Positions 34,471-44,046 are shown, counted from the first letter of the stretch. The stretch: 64,000 nt of DNA from Cohnella silvisoli (GCF_021190915.1 NZ_JAIOAP010000005.1:310001-374000), one strand, 5' to 3'. Made by a program: numbers and translations. Notes: generated by a model from the letters alone, not told the origin.

Positions 34471-35745
34471 TTAATTAGACGCCGCCTCGAATGTCCACTG
34501 GCTGGTCCAATAAGTGCTGGGCACCGTCCCATATTGGACGAACCCGGTCAACTGTTCGGTGTGCATGTAAAGTCCCGTATCGCGATTTTTCAAACGGATA
34601 TAACCGGAGACGTTCTCCTCCGTCCACTGACTTCGCCAAGCGGTAGCAGCAACATTTGAATACTGAACATTACCATTCAAATTCTCGGTATGCATATACT
34701 CCCCGGTCCATCGATTTTTATAGCGGATATATCCACCGGAAACCGATTCTTTGGTCCATTGGGAACTCCAATAAGAAGCCGGTACATTGCCGTATTCCAC
34801 CTTGCCTGTTTTGTTCTGGATGTGCATGTACTGACCCGTCTGACGGTTTTTGATTCTGTAGAACGGAACCGAATACCCGCCATCCTTCTTCCATACCCTT
34901 AAGTAATCCACGTTCCAGGTTTTGGGCCATACATTGTTATGAACGCCGGATCCGGCATCGGTATAAATCCCCAGAATCATGCCCATATTCATCTGTGGAG
35001 CGGCATTGATCGTTTTATACAACTGGTTGTCGTAATAAAATTTCAAGGAAGTCGGCGTCCAATCCATGGCGTAAATATGATATTCCTCCGATGGAGTGCC
35101 GCTAGGGACAGGATCTTCGAATCCAACCCATGAACTAAGGAAATTTGGATCGCCCCAACCATAGGCCGCGATTCTCCAGGTCTGCGGTTTGCTAAAGAAA
35201 GTTTCCACAATATCGATTTCCGAATTAGCCGAGTTGCTGCTCGTATCTCCCGTGCCGACCATCCACCAAGCCTGATGCCCTCCGCCGCCGACGTTCGACT
35301 GCTTGGCCCGGATTTCAAAATACCCGTATTTCGTGCTGTATCCGTTAAAGTCGGGTTCGTGATGGTCGTTAGGCATCGAACCGTTGAACTTGTGCCACCA
35401 GTCCTTCTCATAGGTCTGGATGCTTGAGATTTTCACCGTGCCGTCATACTGGGCATTCCAGGCGGGAGTGTCGGCTTCTAGACGTTCGGTGAGCACGCCG
35501 TCTGCAATCGTGTACCGTGCCTTGGCATTTTCCCTCGTACTCGTCCAATGGGGAAGATAGTAGTCCAGCCATTTGCTCGTATCCAATGCGGATCCGTCGA
35601 ACTCTTCCTGAAAATCGAGCGTATAGCCTGACTTGGCTGGTGGATTTGCCGGAAAGTCGGCTGCAGCAACGCTTTGCAGCGCCATCGGCAGCGTTAAAAC
35701 AAGCATGAGAACAAACGATAATAGAGCCCTGCTTTTCGACATCAT
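34471..35745 (-). CDS. secreted GH16 glycoside hydrolase, paralogue
   Basis: 424 residues. Signal peptide (to about AAA, residue 28), the N-terminal sequence FPANPPAKSGYTLDFQEEFD parallel to the neighbour's FPPNPLAKPGYQLYFNNEF, and catalytic motif EIDIVE at 176-181. The C-terminal part (from ~296) has three repeats with higher mutual similarity than in the neighbour (YRIKNRQTGQYMHIQNKTG, IRYKNRWTGEYMHTENLNG, IRLKNRDTGLYMHTEQLTG). It lies 27 bases upstream of the other GH16 gene, so the two form an operon of duplicated enzymes that have diverged in their catalytic domains. Confidence 0.87.
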   Translation of the reverse strand: MMSKSRALLSFVLMLVLTLPMALQSVAAADFPANPPAKSGYTLDFQEEFDGSALDTSKWLDYYLPHWTSTRENAKARYTIADGVLTERLEADTPAWNAQYDGTVKISSIQTYEKDWWHKFNGSMPNDHHEPDFNGYSTKYGYFEIRAKQSNVGGGGHQAWWMVGTGDTSSNSANSEIDIVETFFSKPQTWRIAAYGWGDPNFLSSWVGFEDPVPSGTPSEEYHIYAMDWTPTSLKFYYDNQLYKTINAAPQMNMGMILGIYTDAGSGVHNNVWPKTWNVDYLRVWKKDGGYSVPFYRIKNRQTGQYMHIQNKTGKVEYGNVPASYWSSQWTKESVSGGYIRYKNRWTGEYMHTENLNGNVQYSNVAATAWRSQWTEENVSGYIRLKNRDTGLYMHTEQLTGFVQYGTVPSTYWTSQWTFEAASN

Positions 35746-35790
35746 TTTATCCCTCTTTTCTTGATTTGTGATTTCGATGCCATGAATTCG

Positions 35791-36441
35791 TCATTTCCCA
35801 GGTGAAGACGGTTTTACAACAAAGGGGCCTTTATCGATCCGCGCGATTTTCCATTCCGATCCCTCCTTCACAAGGTCGACGATTCTTGGCTGCACGTAGG
35901 CTTGTCCGAGCTTGAGCTTGTATTTATCCATATACTCCTGAGAACACCGTTCAATCACGATCTCGCTCTCCGTTTTGAGACGGGCCGTCTTGAAATTTCG
36001 ATGGAAAGCCATCTCGTACCAGGCCAGTCTGTTCAGCTTCAATACGATCTCGTTGTCCTTGTACATCAGAAGCAGCACTTGAGGGTATCCTTCCTGGTTA
36101 AGCTGCTCCTTAAATCCTTGGGAGTAAAACCTGAACTCATCTTTCACGTTCAGTGACCGATAATTGAGGTTATCGACAACGTCGGAATGAAGCACCATCA
36201 GCTTGTTAACGCCCATCACTTCGGGATCGTCATCCGGAAGATTCCTAAGCTTCTTGCCGTTCTCGTCAATGACAAACCATAACGTCTGACTTTCCCGTTC
36301 CTGTTGCTTTCTGGCTTCCTCATCCCTATTGATGTTCGAATCCGACGATTTCGCAGCTGCATCATTACTGATCTTGCAGCCCGTCAGAAAAAGTAAAACA
36401 AAGAGTGACATCGCGGCCACGGCAGCCTGCCGGCTTGTCAT
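35791..36441 (-). CDS. lipoprotein of unknown function
   Basis: 216 residues from the ATG at 36441 (AAAGGAGGTGCGATA before it); the frame extends upstream but without a ribosome site. The lipobox LLFLTGC gives a lipidated Cys near residue 22, followed by a charged linker and a mixed alpha/beta domain containing EVMGVNKLMVLHSDVVDN and LGQAYVQPRIVDLVKEGSEW. No family recognised. A 14-base palindrome-like stretch around AAGCGCTT upstream of the start loosely resembles a catabolite control site, but it differs from the consensus at two conserved positions. Confidence 0.75.
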   Translation of the reverse strand: MTSRQAAVAAMSLFVLLFLTGCKISNDAAAKSSDSNINRDEEARKQQERESQTLWFVIDENGKKLRNLPDDDPEVMGVNKLMVLHSDVVDNLNYRSLNVKDEFRFYSQGFKEQLNQEGYPQVLLLMYKDNEIVLKLNRLAWYEMAFHRNFKTARLKTESEIVIERCSQEYMDKYKLKLGQAYVQPRIVDLVKEGSEWKIARIDKGPFVVKPSSPGK

Positions 36442-36554
36442 TATCGCACCTCCTTTCATAAGTAAGCGCTTGCAGATATAATGATAGATCAATTCGCGAT
36501 TCATTCTATCTGATATTTTTGCGATTCCTCTCAAAAAACGGCTGGAAAATCAAA

Positions 36555-36606
36555 AGTGCAACAATAATAGACCGGCATAAGGTATATGCCGGCTCAATTA
36601 TTGCAC
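36555..36606 (-). terminator. terminator of the aldolase gene
   Basis: A long imperfect inverted repeat (GTGCAA...CCGGCATA against TATGCCGG...TTGCAC, arms about 22-24 bases), followed on the minus strand by CTTTTGATTTT. Confidence 0.75.
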
Positions 36607-36625
36607 CCAGTATTTAAAGACATAT

Positions 36626-37915
36626 TTATTCCAACTTAAACGCGACCTCCAAATCACGAATCCTGCCGTCATCTATGTGGACGATATCTCCGAGCGCTCT
36701 GGAGGCAAGAATCGATTTTGCACTGTACTCCGCAACCTCCAGCCTATCGAACGTGTTGAGCAACCCTTGCCCGGTTACCATCACGCAATTGTTTTTCACA
36801 ATAGCGATCGGGGTGGTTTTGACAAAAACCGCGGCTGTCTCTTCCGGCTCGTTGTAAACGGCGTCGAACCGCAGCTTCGGCGTGCCCCGAAGCAAGATGT
36901 AGCTCTCCGGGATAGTCCTGGAATCGAAATCCATGTCCGTGACGGCAAAGGCCATGATATTCGGAGGATGGGCAATGATAATAGACTCCACATGCGGCTG
37001 CTGCTTGTAAATGGCTTGATGGAGAAGAACGGACTTGCTTGGCGTCTTCCCTGCCTCCGAGCGTCCTCCCTCGATACGTACCAAGTCTTCAGGGGTCAGG
37101 TAATTTCTATCCTTACCGTATGGCGTAATCAGAAAGTTGTCCTGATCCAGCCTCTGAGAGAACGTGCCTTGCGTGCTTGTGAATAATCCCTGAAGATAGG
37201 CCCGTCGAATAAAGCCGCACATTTCCTGCCGCGCTTCCCTCTCTGCGACCGGACAGCTTATCGGAGTATAAGAGTCTAACGCAACCATGCCTTTATTGCG
37301 CACCGTATCGTAATCTTCATCGGTCAGCAGCACCGGTTTTCCGATTCGCCGGGCTTCGATTTCCAGTCGGGCGCAGAAATCCAATGTTTCGAATATGCGG
37401 AAAGCCTCGAATAAATCCTTCCCCCCGACCACAACGCCGTGATTTTCCAACATCACCGTATTGATCCCTTCCGCAAAAACTGCCGCTATATTCTCCCCGA
37501 GCTGTTCGCTCCCAGGCAGCGCATAGGGAGCCATGCCTACCCTTCCGCATATCTTCCGTTCGTTCGGAAGCAGCCTCGTATCCGGGATCCGCCGCACGAT
37601 GCTGAAGGATACCAGTGCCGGGGGATGAGCATGGACAATCGCATTCAGATCCGGTCGGGTACAATAAATCAAACGATGGAATGGAAACTCGCTAGACGGT
37701 TTATGAATGCCTTGCACCCTTCCATCCGCTTTCACGCAAACCATATCCCGGCGTGACAGCGATCCTTTATCTACGCCCGCCGGCGTAATCCAAATGTCTC
37801 CATTGTCATCCTTAATGGACAAATTGCCGCCCGATGTTGTGGTCATGCCGTGCTTGTATATCCGTTCCATGATGAGTAGGAGCTGATCAGCGGGATGCAC
37901 GTAGTCGAATTGCAT
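36626..37915 (-). CDS. tandem class II aldolase/adducin domain protein
   Basis: 429 residues made of two class II aldolase domains. The N-terminal domain (1-215) has the family features: GGNLS near 30, the catalytic Glu in PSSEFPFH (Glu76), zinc ligands HAH at 95-97 and H159 in ENHGVVVG. The C-terminal domain (225-429) is recognisable (STQGTFSQRL, AHPPN, VMVTGQG) but has lost the equivalent Glu (SKS), one of the two His of HxH and the last His (NNCVMV). So only the first half should bind metal. Single-domain relatives cleave or epimerise sugar phosphates. The gene sits next to a YesMN/ABC sugar-uptake locus but is separated from it by a terminator. Confidence 0.87.
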   Translation of the reverse strand: MQFDYVHPADQLLLIMERIYKHGMTTTSGGNLSIKDDNGDIWITPAGVDKGSLSRRDMVCVKADGRVQGIHKPSSEFPFHRLIYCTRPDLNAIVHAHPPALVSFSIVRRIPDTRLLPNERKICGRVGMAPYALPGSEQLGENIAAVFAEGINTVMLENHGVVVGGKDLFEAFRIFETLDFCARLEIEARRIGKPVLLTDEDYDTVRNKGMVALDSYTPISCPVAEREARQEMCGFIRRAYLQGLFTSTQGTFSQRLDQDNFLITPYGKDRNYLTPEDLVRIEGGRSEAGKTPSKSVLLHQAIYKQQPHVESIIIAHPPNIMAFAVTDMDFDSRTIPESYILLRGTPKLRFDAVYNEPEETAAVFVKTTPIAIVKNNCVMVTGQGLLNTFDRLEVAEYSAKSILASRALGDIVHIDDGRIRDLEVAFKLE

Positions 37916-38019
37916 AAGTTTCCCTCCATCGTGATACGCGTATAATTTTGAATATTTTGTATGTCTTCATACTAACATTCTACCGGGGATTTGCTGTGAC
38001 AAACCTCACTATGGCAAAC

Positions 38020-38041
38020 AAAAAAGACCGGTTGCCCGGTC
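38020..38041 (-). terminator. terminator of the two-component system
   Basis: GACCGG TTGC CCGGTC hairpin followed on the minus strand by TTTTTTG. Confidence 0.85.
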
Positions 38042-38057
38042 CATTTTCGCTTTTAGA

Positions 38058-39767
38058 TTATAAATAGCCATCAACCGGAATCTCGATGATCACCTTGGTG
38101 TAATCGCCTAACTCGCTCTCTACTTTAACCCCATATGCTTCACCATAGTACAGCCGGATTCTCTCATGGACGTTGCGCAGGCCGTATCCACCTCCAACAA
38201 CCTTATACAGTTGTTCGATTTCATCCTGAGTCATTCCTTTTCCATTATCCATGACGACAAAACGAATGGTGTCCGAATCTATCGTGACGGATATCGTCAA
38301 GACACCGCGTCCGCTTTCCTTCTCGTCGATCCCGTGAATAACCGCATTTTCCACGATCGGCTGCAATATAAAATTAAGCGTTCCGTAGGGCTTGGCCTCT
38401 TCTTCCACGTCAAAGTCGACTTCGAATTCGTGATTGTGCATGATCAATTGAATATCGAGATAGGCTTTGACGTTGGCGATCTCTTCCTGCACCGATGTGA
38501 TTCTCATCCCTTTGTTCAGGCTGGTTCGGTAAAAGCGGGACAAGGAATTGGCGATTTTGCTAATTTCCGGCGAATCGATCTGAATCGCTTTCCAGTTAAT
38601 CGTCGATAATGAATTATACAAAAAATGCGGATTGATCTGTGCTTGGAGCGCCTTTAGCTCAGCTTCTTTTTCCATAACCCTGGCTTGATCCAATTCCTGA
38701 ATCAATCGCTTTACTCTATAGACCATCCGGGCGAAACTTTCCGTCAGTTCTCCGATCTCGTCTTTGGAGGAGGAAACGATCGGGATGTCGAAATCCCCGT
38801 TCTCCACGATATTGATCTTTCTTTTCAGCGTATAAATGGGTCTAACCAGCGTCCTTGAAAACAACCAAATAAACAAGACCAAGATAAGCAAACAAGCGAG
38901 CACAATGGAGAAAGTGGCCTTTATGATGCTGCTCGTATTCACGATAAACCCTTTGACCGGCGTGAAATCGTACAAGGTCCATTCCGTGTTGCGCAAGTCT
39001 GCTCTACTCAGAATATAGGATTGTCCGCGGATACTGATTTGATCTTGATCGGTATCTCGGATTCGCAGCAAATCTTCTTCGCGAAATTGATCGGTTCCTA
39101 ATTCGGTGTAAATCGTGTGTCCGCTCTTATCCGCTATGAGGATTCTTTCCTGTGGAGTACGGCCGGCTTTTCGTTTCTCAAACAGCTTTTCATAGTTCAA
39201 TTTGAGATAAACCACACCTGTAAACATAGTGTTGTCGTAATTCAATATTTTGCGTACGGCAAACAACGTTCCATTCTCGTATCGCCATAACGTCTTGTTG
39301 CTTGCTTTCGCTGCGCGGTACCAATTCGAATTTTTCACGCTAGCGCTGGGATAGACGAAGTTGCCGATCTGCTTGGCCGTAAACTCCGAATAAAAAGCGA
39401 TATCCGAAATTTCCTGATTAATATAGATGTAATACCAAATCGTCGGTTCGATATTGTCGTTTAACTCTTTCGTATACCTGAGAATGTCGTCCCCCCATTC
39501 ATACCCCGTCACTTTTTTGACCGTCGGATTAAAGACCATGAAGTCCATGAAGTTTCGGGGCTGGGACATTTTCTCGTCGATATGAAGAGCCATCTGTTCG
39601 ACAGTATTATTCAAGCCTAATCTGGCTTGTTCTTGCAAGTAATTTTCTGCAGTATTGTAGGAGTACATGCCCAATGCCACGATTGGAATAATGATAAGAA
39701 TCAAATAGGAAGCAATCAGTTTCTTTCGCAGCTTCCAGTTCCTGAAAAATTCCAGCGCCTCGTTCAC
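38058..39767 (-). CDS. sensor histidine kinase, YesM type
   Basis: 569 residues. Membrane helix 1 at about 16-38, an extracytoplasmic sensor domain (40-275) of the dCache-like class, membrane helix 2 at about 283-304 (ATFSIVLACLLILVLFIWLF), HAMP (305-360), then the His_kinase domain with QINPHFLYNSLSTI carrying the phosphorylated His, and an HATPase with IVENAVIHGI, DNGKGM and GGGYGLRNV. The LytS/YesM family typically regulates the adjacent sugar ABC transporter. It overlaps the response regulator by 4 bases (ATGA). Confidence 0.93.
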   Translation of the reverse strand: MNEALEFFRNWKLRKKLIASYLILIIIPIVALGMYSYNTAENYLQEQARLGLNNTVEQMALHIDEKMSQPRNFMDFMVFNPTVKKVTGYEWGDDILRYTKELNDNIEPTIWYYIYINQEISDIAFYSEFTAKQIGNFVYPSASVKNSNWYRAAKASNKTLWRYENGTLFAVRKILNYDNTMFTGVVYLKLNYEKLFEKRKAGRTPQERILIADKSGHTIYTELGTDQFREEDLLRIRDTDQDQISIRGQSYILSRADLRNTEWTLYDFTPVKGFIVNTSSIIKATFSIVLACLLILVLFIWLFSRTLVRPIYTLKRKINIVENGDFDIPIVSSSKDEIGELTESFARMVYRVKRLIQELDQARVMEKEAELKALQAQINPHFLYNSLSTINWKAIQIDSPEISKIANSLSRFYRTSLNKGMRITSVQEEIANVKAYLDIQLIMHNHEFEVDFDVEEEAKPYGTLNFILQPIVENAVIHGIDEKESGRGVLTISVTIDSDTIRFVVMDNGKGMTQDEIEQLYKVVGGGYGLRNVHERIRLYYGEAYGVKVESELGDYTKVIIEIPVDGYL

Positions 39768-40570
39768 CTCGGCCTCACCTTCGCTCTAAATTGGGTAGGA
39801 GTAAGGCCGTAATGATTTTTGAACGCCATCCCAAAATAAGAAGCGTCGGAAAAGCCGACCATGCGGTAAATATCGACGATCTTATAGTTCTCCTCGCAGA
39901 GAAATTCTTTGGCTTTCTCCATTCGGTAGTGATTGATGTGCTTGATCACGCTTGTTCCCGTTGCTTTCTTGAAAATATGGCTCAAATAACTGACCGACAG
40001 ATGCACCCTCTTGGCCAAATACTCCAGGCTTAAATCCCGTTCGTATTCCTTGGCAATAATTCGGATGACTTCTTCGACCGCCCGAGCATGAAGCTCCGAA
40101 TCCGCAATGCCGTTCCGGAGCTCAGTCGCACGCTCTGTGACGGCTGTATCTTCCTCTGCATCGGTAAGACGGAGAAGCATTCTGTCCCTCTGTTCATCCT
40201 GCTTGCATAGCTGAATTACTTTCCTTAATGAGGCTTCGAATTCATTCGGTTCGATCGGTTTCAACAAATACTCGGCCACGTTGATCAGAATCGCTTTCTT
40301 CGCGTATTCGAATTCTCCATGCCCGCTTAGAATAATGACTTTTAATGCAGGCTTGATCTCCTTGGCTTGCTTGGCCAATTCCAGTCCGTCCATGAACGGC
40401 ATCTTAATGTCGGTCAATAACATGTCGTACGCGTCTTGAGAAAAGAGTTCGAGCGCATGCCGTCCATTGAAAGCCATGCTTACGCGCAGCGGCAACTCCA
40501 ATTTGTCGATAAGGTACCGGATGCCTTCTCTTTCGTTTTTGTCATCGTCGGCCACGAGTATGCGATACAT
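39764..40570 (-). CDS. response regulator with AraC-type DNA-binding domain, YesN type
   Basis: 268 residues. Receiver domain 1-120 with Asp54 in LLTDIKMPF and the Lys in YLLKPIEPNEF. The AraC/XylS helix-turn-helix pair spans 165-268 (LSLEYLAKRVHLSVSYLSHI, then ICEENYKIVDIYRMVGFSDA-like second motif and FRAKVRPR). It is coupled to the YesM kinase (overlap) and lies downstream of a terminator that ends the transporter operon. It probably activates the ABC transporter promoter upstream of 43817. Confidence 0.93.
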   Translation of the reverse strand: MYRILVADDDKNEREGIRYLIDKLELPLRVSMAFNGRHALELFSQDAYDMLLTDIKMPFMDGLELAKQAKEIKPALKVIILSGHGEFEYAKKAILINVAEYLLKPIEPNEFEASLRKVIQLCKQDEQRDRMLLRLTDAEEDTAVTERATELRNGIADSELHARAVEEVIRIIAKEYERDLSLEYLAKRVHLSVSYLSHIFKKATGTSVIKHINHYRMEKAKEFLCEENYKIVDIYRMVGFSDASYFGMAFKNHYGLTPTQFRAKVRPR

Positions 40571-40623
40571 GAAATCCCTCCCCGATAGAAATATTGTAGC
40601 ACGATCCGTTAACGATCATAGTA

Positions 40624-40653
40624 CAAAAAGCAGTCTTCAAGTTGGAAGACTGC
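40624..40653 (-). terminator. terminator of the sugar ABC transporter operon
   Basis: GCAGTCTTC pairs with GAAGACTGC around a 6-base loop; the minus strand continues TTTTTG. Confidence 0.9.
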
Positions 40654-40685
40654 CGTTAAAACAATGTCCTTGACTCTATTGAAAC

Positions 40686-41531
40686 TCAACCCTTCAATGC
40701 GCCGGCCGCAACACCTTTAATAACATATCGCTGCATAATGAGATAGAAGAACATAAGCGGTGCTACGCCAAGCAGCAGCATCGGAAACAAGCTGGTCCAG
40801 TCGACTGAGAATTGCCCGATATTGCGATATACTTCAAGCAGTATCAAGCTGTTCTCTCTTGACTGCAGGAATAGCAGCGGATTCAAGAAGTCGTTCCAAA
40901 CATTAAGGGTAGAGAGAATGGCTACTGTGGCCGTAACCGGCGTCAAAAGAGGAAAAGCGATGAACCAGAACGTCTTCTGGACGGAACAGCCGTCGATGAA
41001 CGCTGCCTCTTCCAACTCGATCGGAACAGAAGCGGTGATGAAGCTCTTGAACAGGAAGAGAGCGACGATCCCTCCTCCGCCGATATTCACGCAAATGACG
41101 GCGAGCAAGGTGTCCATGATTCCCAGCGAATTGATCAATTTGAAAAGGCTCACCAATCCCATCTGGAACGGTACCATCATGCCCGCGAGGAAAAAGTAAA
41201 AAATGGCGCGGTTGACCGCATGGTCCCTTCTTGCCAAGCTATAGGCCGCCATCGATGAGAACAGAATAATGCCTGCTACCGAACATACGGTTATGATCGA
41301 TGTGTTCATAAGCACTTTCGGATAATTCATGGCATTCCAGGCTTCGTAATAATTACTTAAGGTAAAATGGAATGGAAGCGCCAACGGATGGAAGGTCGCC
41401 TCGTCGGGCGATTTAAAGGTAGTGACGATCAAGTAATAGATAGGGATAACAAACAGAATGGCCAGCAAAATCAAGGCCGCCTCCAGTATCCATCCCTCTC
41501 TGCTTTTGGTTATCCGTATCGCTTTATTCAT
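40686..41531 (-). CDS. carbohydrate ABC transporter permease, MalG/YesQ type
   Basis: 281 residues from the ATG at 41531, with GGGGGGAG upstream inside the preceding gene; stop and start overlap as ATGA. Six membrane helices and the EAA loop EEAAFIDGCSVQKTFWFIAF near residue 190, which docks on the ATPase. It partners the permease at 41528-42412. No ATPase is encoded in the locus, so a shared MsmX-like ATPase elsewhere is expected, as in Bacillus YesPQ systems. Confidence 0.93.
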   Translation of the reverse strand: MNKAIRITKSREGWILEAALILLAILFVIPIYYLIVTTFKSPDEATFHPLALPFHFTLSNYYEAWNAMNYPKVLMNTSIITVCSVAGIILFSSMAAYSLARRDHAVNRAIFYFFLAGMMVPFQMGLVSLFKLINSLGIMDTLLAVICVNIGGGGIVALFLFKSFITASVPIELEEAAFIDGCSVQKTFWFIAFPLLTPVTATVAILSTLNVWNDFLNPLLFLQSRENSLILLEVYRNIGQFSVDWTSLFPMLLLGVAPLMFFYLIMQRYVIKGVAAGALKG

Positions 41532-42412
41532 GCGATTTTCTCCCCCCACTTCCTTAAAAATTGCATGAGGAGCATAGTGAGAAGCAGAACCGCCACGAAA
41601 AACACAACCCCAAACGCTGCTCCGTACCCGTAGAACCCTTCGCTAAACGAAGTCTTGATAAAGGCTGTCATGATGGTCTCGGTTGCGTTGCCGGGACCGC
41701 CGTTCGTCAGTGACATAATAATATCGAACACCTTCAGGCCGCCGATCATGGCGGTTATGGCAACTACGCTGACCGAAGGTTGCAGCAAAGGCAACGTGAT
41801 TTTCCAGAACTGATGCGAAGCAGTCGCTCCATCGATTTCTGCGGCTTCGTAGTAATCCTTAGAGATGCTCTGCAGATTCGCCAGGAATATGACCATCGCC
41901 CACCCGGTCCATTGCCACAATTGCGTAAAGACGACGGAGTAGAGAGCTAGGTCGGAGTCACCCAGAAAGTTGATCTTGGACAGACCGATTGAGGTTAATC
42001 CTTGGTTGATCAGTCCGAAATCCGAAGTCGACATTAAGTAATTCCATAAAAATCCGATAACTAGGGGGCTGAATACGGCCGGCAGAAAAAAAACGGACCG
42101 CAGAATATTCCTTGTCTTTAATTTCTTATCCAGCGCTACTGCCAGGAGGATGCCGAATGCGGTTTGAAAAACCGTCATCAGAAGCGCGTAGACGATGGAA
42201 TTTTTGATTCCGTATAGGAGCAGATCGTTATCCCAAATCTCTATATAATTGCGCAAACCGACATAATCCAGATTCGTTTGCTTCGATACGGAATAATCCG
42301 TAACGCTATAGTAAAACATCGTCACAAAAGGATACACGCAGAACAAAACATAGAAGAGCAGGGCCGGCAAAATGAACATCCCGTAATTGATTTCCCTTTT
42401 GGTCCGGTTCAC
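41528..42412 (-). CDS. carbohydrate ABC transporter permease, MalF/YesP type
   Basis: 294 residues, six membrane helices, with the EAA loop YYEAAEIDGATASHQFWKIT. The N-terminus (REINYGMFILPALLFYVLFC) is typical of the UgpA/LplB-like group. It is separated from the upstream binding-protein gene by 73 bases that contain a strong stem-loop, and overlaps the next permease by four bases. Confidence 0.93.
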   Translation of the reverse strand: MNRTKREINYGMFILPALLFYVLFCVYPFVTMFYYSVTDYSVSKQTNLDYVGLRNYIEIWDNDLLLYGIKNSIVYALLMTVFQTAFGILLAVALDKKLKTRNILRSVFFLPAVFSPLVIGFLWNYLMSTSDFGLINQGLTSIGLSKINFLGDSDLALYSVVFTQLWQWTGWAMVIFLANLQSISKDYYEAAEIDGATASHQFWKITLPLLQPSVSVVAITAMIGGLKVFDIIMSLTNGGPGNATETIMTAFIKTSFSEGFYGYGAAFGVVFFVAVLLLTMLLMQFLRKWGEKIA

Positions 42413-42435
42413 TCAATCGACCAACCTTTCGATAC

Positions 42436-42477
42436 ATTTTGCGGCAGTCGCGGAAATGATCGCGGCTGCCGCAAAAT
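42436..42477 (-). other. intercistronic stem-loop between binding protein and permease genes
   Basis: TTTTGCGGCAG and CTGCCGCAAAA plus further CGCG pairs form a near-perfect stem of about 15 bp with an 8-base loop. In sugar ABC operons such loops protect or partly terminate the mRNA so that the binding protein is made in excess. Confidence 0.75.
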
Positions 42478-42485
42478 GATTGCGT

Positions 42486-43817
42486 TTATGGATTCAATTT
42501 AATTATCCTTGCCGTTTGTTTGTCCGTAGCTTTCAGCACGGAAGATACATCGCTCTTACCGCCAAGCAATTCCTGCAAACTCTTGCCGTAATCCTGGATA
42601 ACGCCCGAGACGTTGCCGCCCCAATTGTTCCAAGGCGCATACACATTGCCCGCTTTGAACGTTTCTTTAACTCCGTCGAATTCGGCCGGCATTTCGAAGT
42701 CCGCACCTTTCAAGTAGCTGCTTCCGCCCTGATTATTCTCCCAGAATGCCTTCTGTCCGTCAGTAGTAGCGATCAGATCCATTACCTGCATTACGGCATC
42801 CAGATGCTTCGAGTTGGCATTCGCCGAGAAGCCTACGCCGGGGCCGCCGATTAACCAGCCTGGACCGGGTTTAGAACCATAGAAAGGAAACATGTCCAAT
42901 TGGATGTTCGGATTTTTCTGCTTGATGGTATCCAAAGCCCATGGGCCGGACTCCCACATAGCCGCTTTGCCTGTAGCAAACTCATCCAGAGCCTGATCGT
43001 AGTCAATACCGAGCATATCCTTCGTGAGATAGCCTCGTTTGATCAATTCGCTCCATTTCTCCAACCCTGCATTCCAATTTCCTTCGAGCGTAATTTCTCC
43101 TTTGCCATACTTAACGTCGAAATCTTTATTTTCCGGGAGGGAGAGAAACTCGTTCATAATCAAGCCCATGGAGGACTTCATCATCGGTTCAAAGGATTTC
43201 GCGCCCATGGCTTGCGGCTTAATTCCGTTTTTCTTCAGATCTTCGTGCAACTGCAGCTCTTCTTCAAACGTGGTAGGCGCTTTCAAGCCGTATTTCGCAA
43301 ATATCTCCTTGTTGTAGTAGATGCCTTCGAACCAGCTGATTCCCGGAAGGGCGACTAATTTGCCATCGACGGAGTATACGCTTGTGCCGGCTTCGTTAAA
43401 GCGATCGGCCAGAGTGGACAAGTCCGCCAAATAGCCCAATTTGGAATACTGGGATGCAGCGGGAGGTCCGATCGAGATAATGTCCGGTCCCGAGCCCGCG
43501 GCTAACTGAGTGCCCACGATATTATCGTATTGCGAATTTTCAATGAACTGATATTCCAATTCGATGTTCGGCAGCTTCTGTTTGATGAGATCAAGCAGAT
43601 TCTGTACGGTGCTCTCTTTGTTCCAGTAGGCCATGCGTATTTTGACCTTTTCCGCCGGAGAGGCCGACTGCGATTCGGATGGCGAGGCGCTCTGGGAGAC
43701 GCTTGCCGAAGTATCGGCTGTTGCGCTGTTTGTTGCGTTGTTCTTGCTTGTCCCGCAGCCCGCAACTCCGAAAGCGAGGATAAGCAGCGTGATCCATAAA
43801 GCTTTGAACCGTTTCAA
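42486..43817 (-). CDS. extracellular sugar-binding lipoprotein of an ABC transporter
   Basis: 443 residues. Lipobox FGVAGC with Cys21, then a Ser/Ala-rich linker (SQSASPSESQSASPAEK) and a family 1 solute-binding fold (PDIISIGPPAASQYSKLGYL, LPGISWFEGIYYNKEIFAKY, and GKAAMWESGPWAL in the C-terminal lobe). It binds an oligosaccharide or sugar acid outside the membrane and delivers it to the two permeases downstream. It is the first gene of the operon. Ligand not determinable. Confidence 0.92.
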   Translation of the reverse strand: MKRFKALWITLLILAFGVAGCGTSKNNATNSATADTSASVSQSASPSESQSASPAEKVKIRMAYWNKESTVQNLLDLIKQKLPNIELEYQFIENSQYDNIVGTQLAAGSGPDIISIGPPAASQYSKLGYLADLSTLADRFNEAGTSVYSVDGKLVALPGISWFEGIYYNKEIFAKYGLKAPTTFEEELQLHEDLKKNGIKPQAMGAKSFEPMMKSSMGLIMNEFLSLPENKDFDVKYGKGEITLEGNWNAGLEKWSELIKRGYLTKDMLGIDYDQALDEFATGKAAMWESGPWALDTIKQKNPNIQLDMFPFYGSKPGPGWLIGGPGVGFSANANSKHLDAVMQVMDLIATTDGQKAFWENNQGGSSYLKGADFEMPAEFDGVKETFKAGNVYAPWNNWGGNVSGVIQDYGKSLQELLGGKSDVSSVLKATDKQTARIIKLNP

Positions 43818-43995
43818 TCCAATTCCCCCTCATATTATGTGTCCGGAGTTATGGTGCCTGGCTCCTTGATCTTTATTATAGGCAGTGTATATCTGGGTCG
43901 AAATCTGATATTTTTTAGTTGTCTATAAAGAAACGGTTTTTTTCTTCGTTATGAGCGGATCGTTTTGGCTGACCGCTTGGATTAGCCAACATAAG

Positions 43996-44036
43996 AAGCC
44001 TCCAATTCCACGCTGACCGTGGTTTTGGAGGCTTTT
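43996..44036. terminator. terminator downstream of the Uma2 gene
   Basis: AAGCCTCCAA pairs with TTGGAGGCTT, with an inner CCACG/CGTGG extension, followed by TTATTT on the plus strand. It lies between the Uma2 gene stop and the ABC operon start. Confidence 0.7.
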
Positions 44037-44046
44037 ATTTCTTTCA

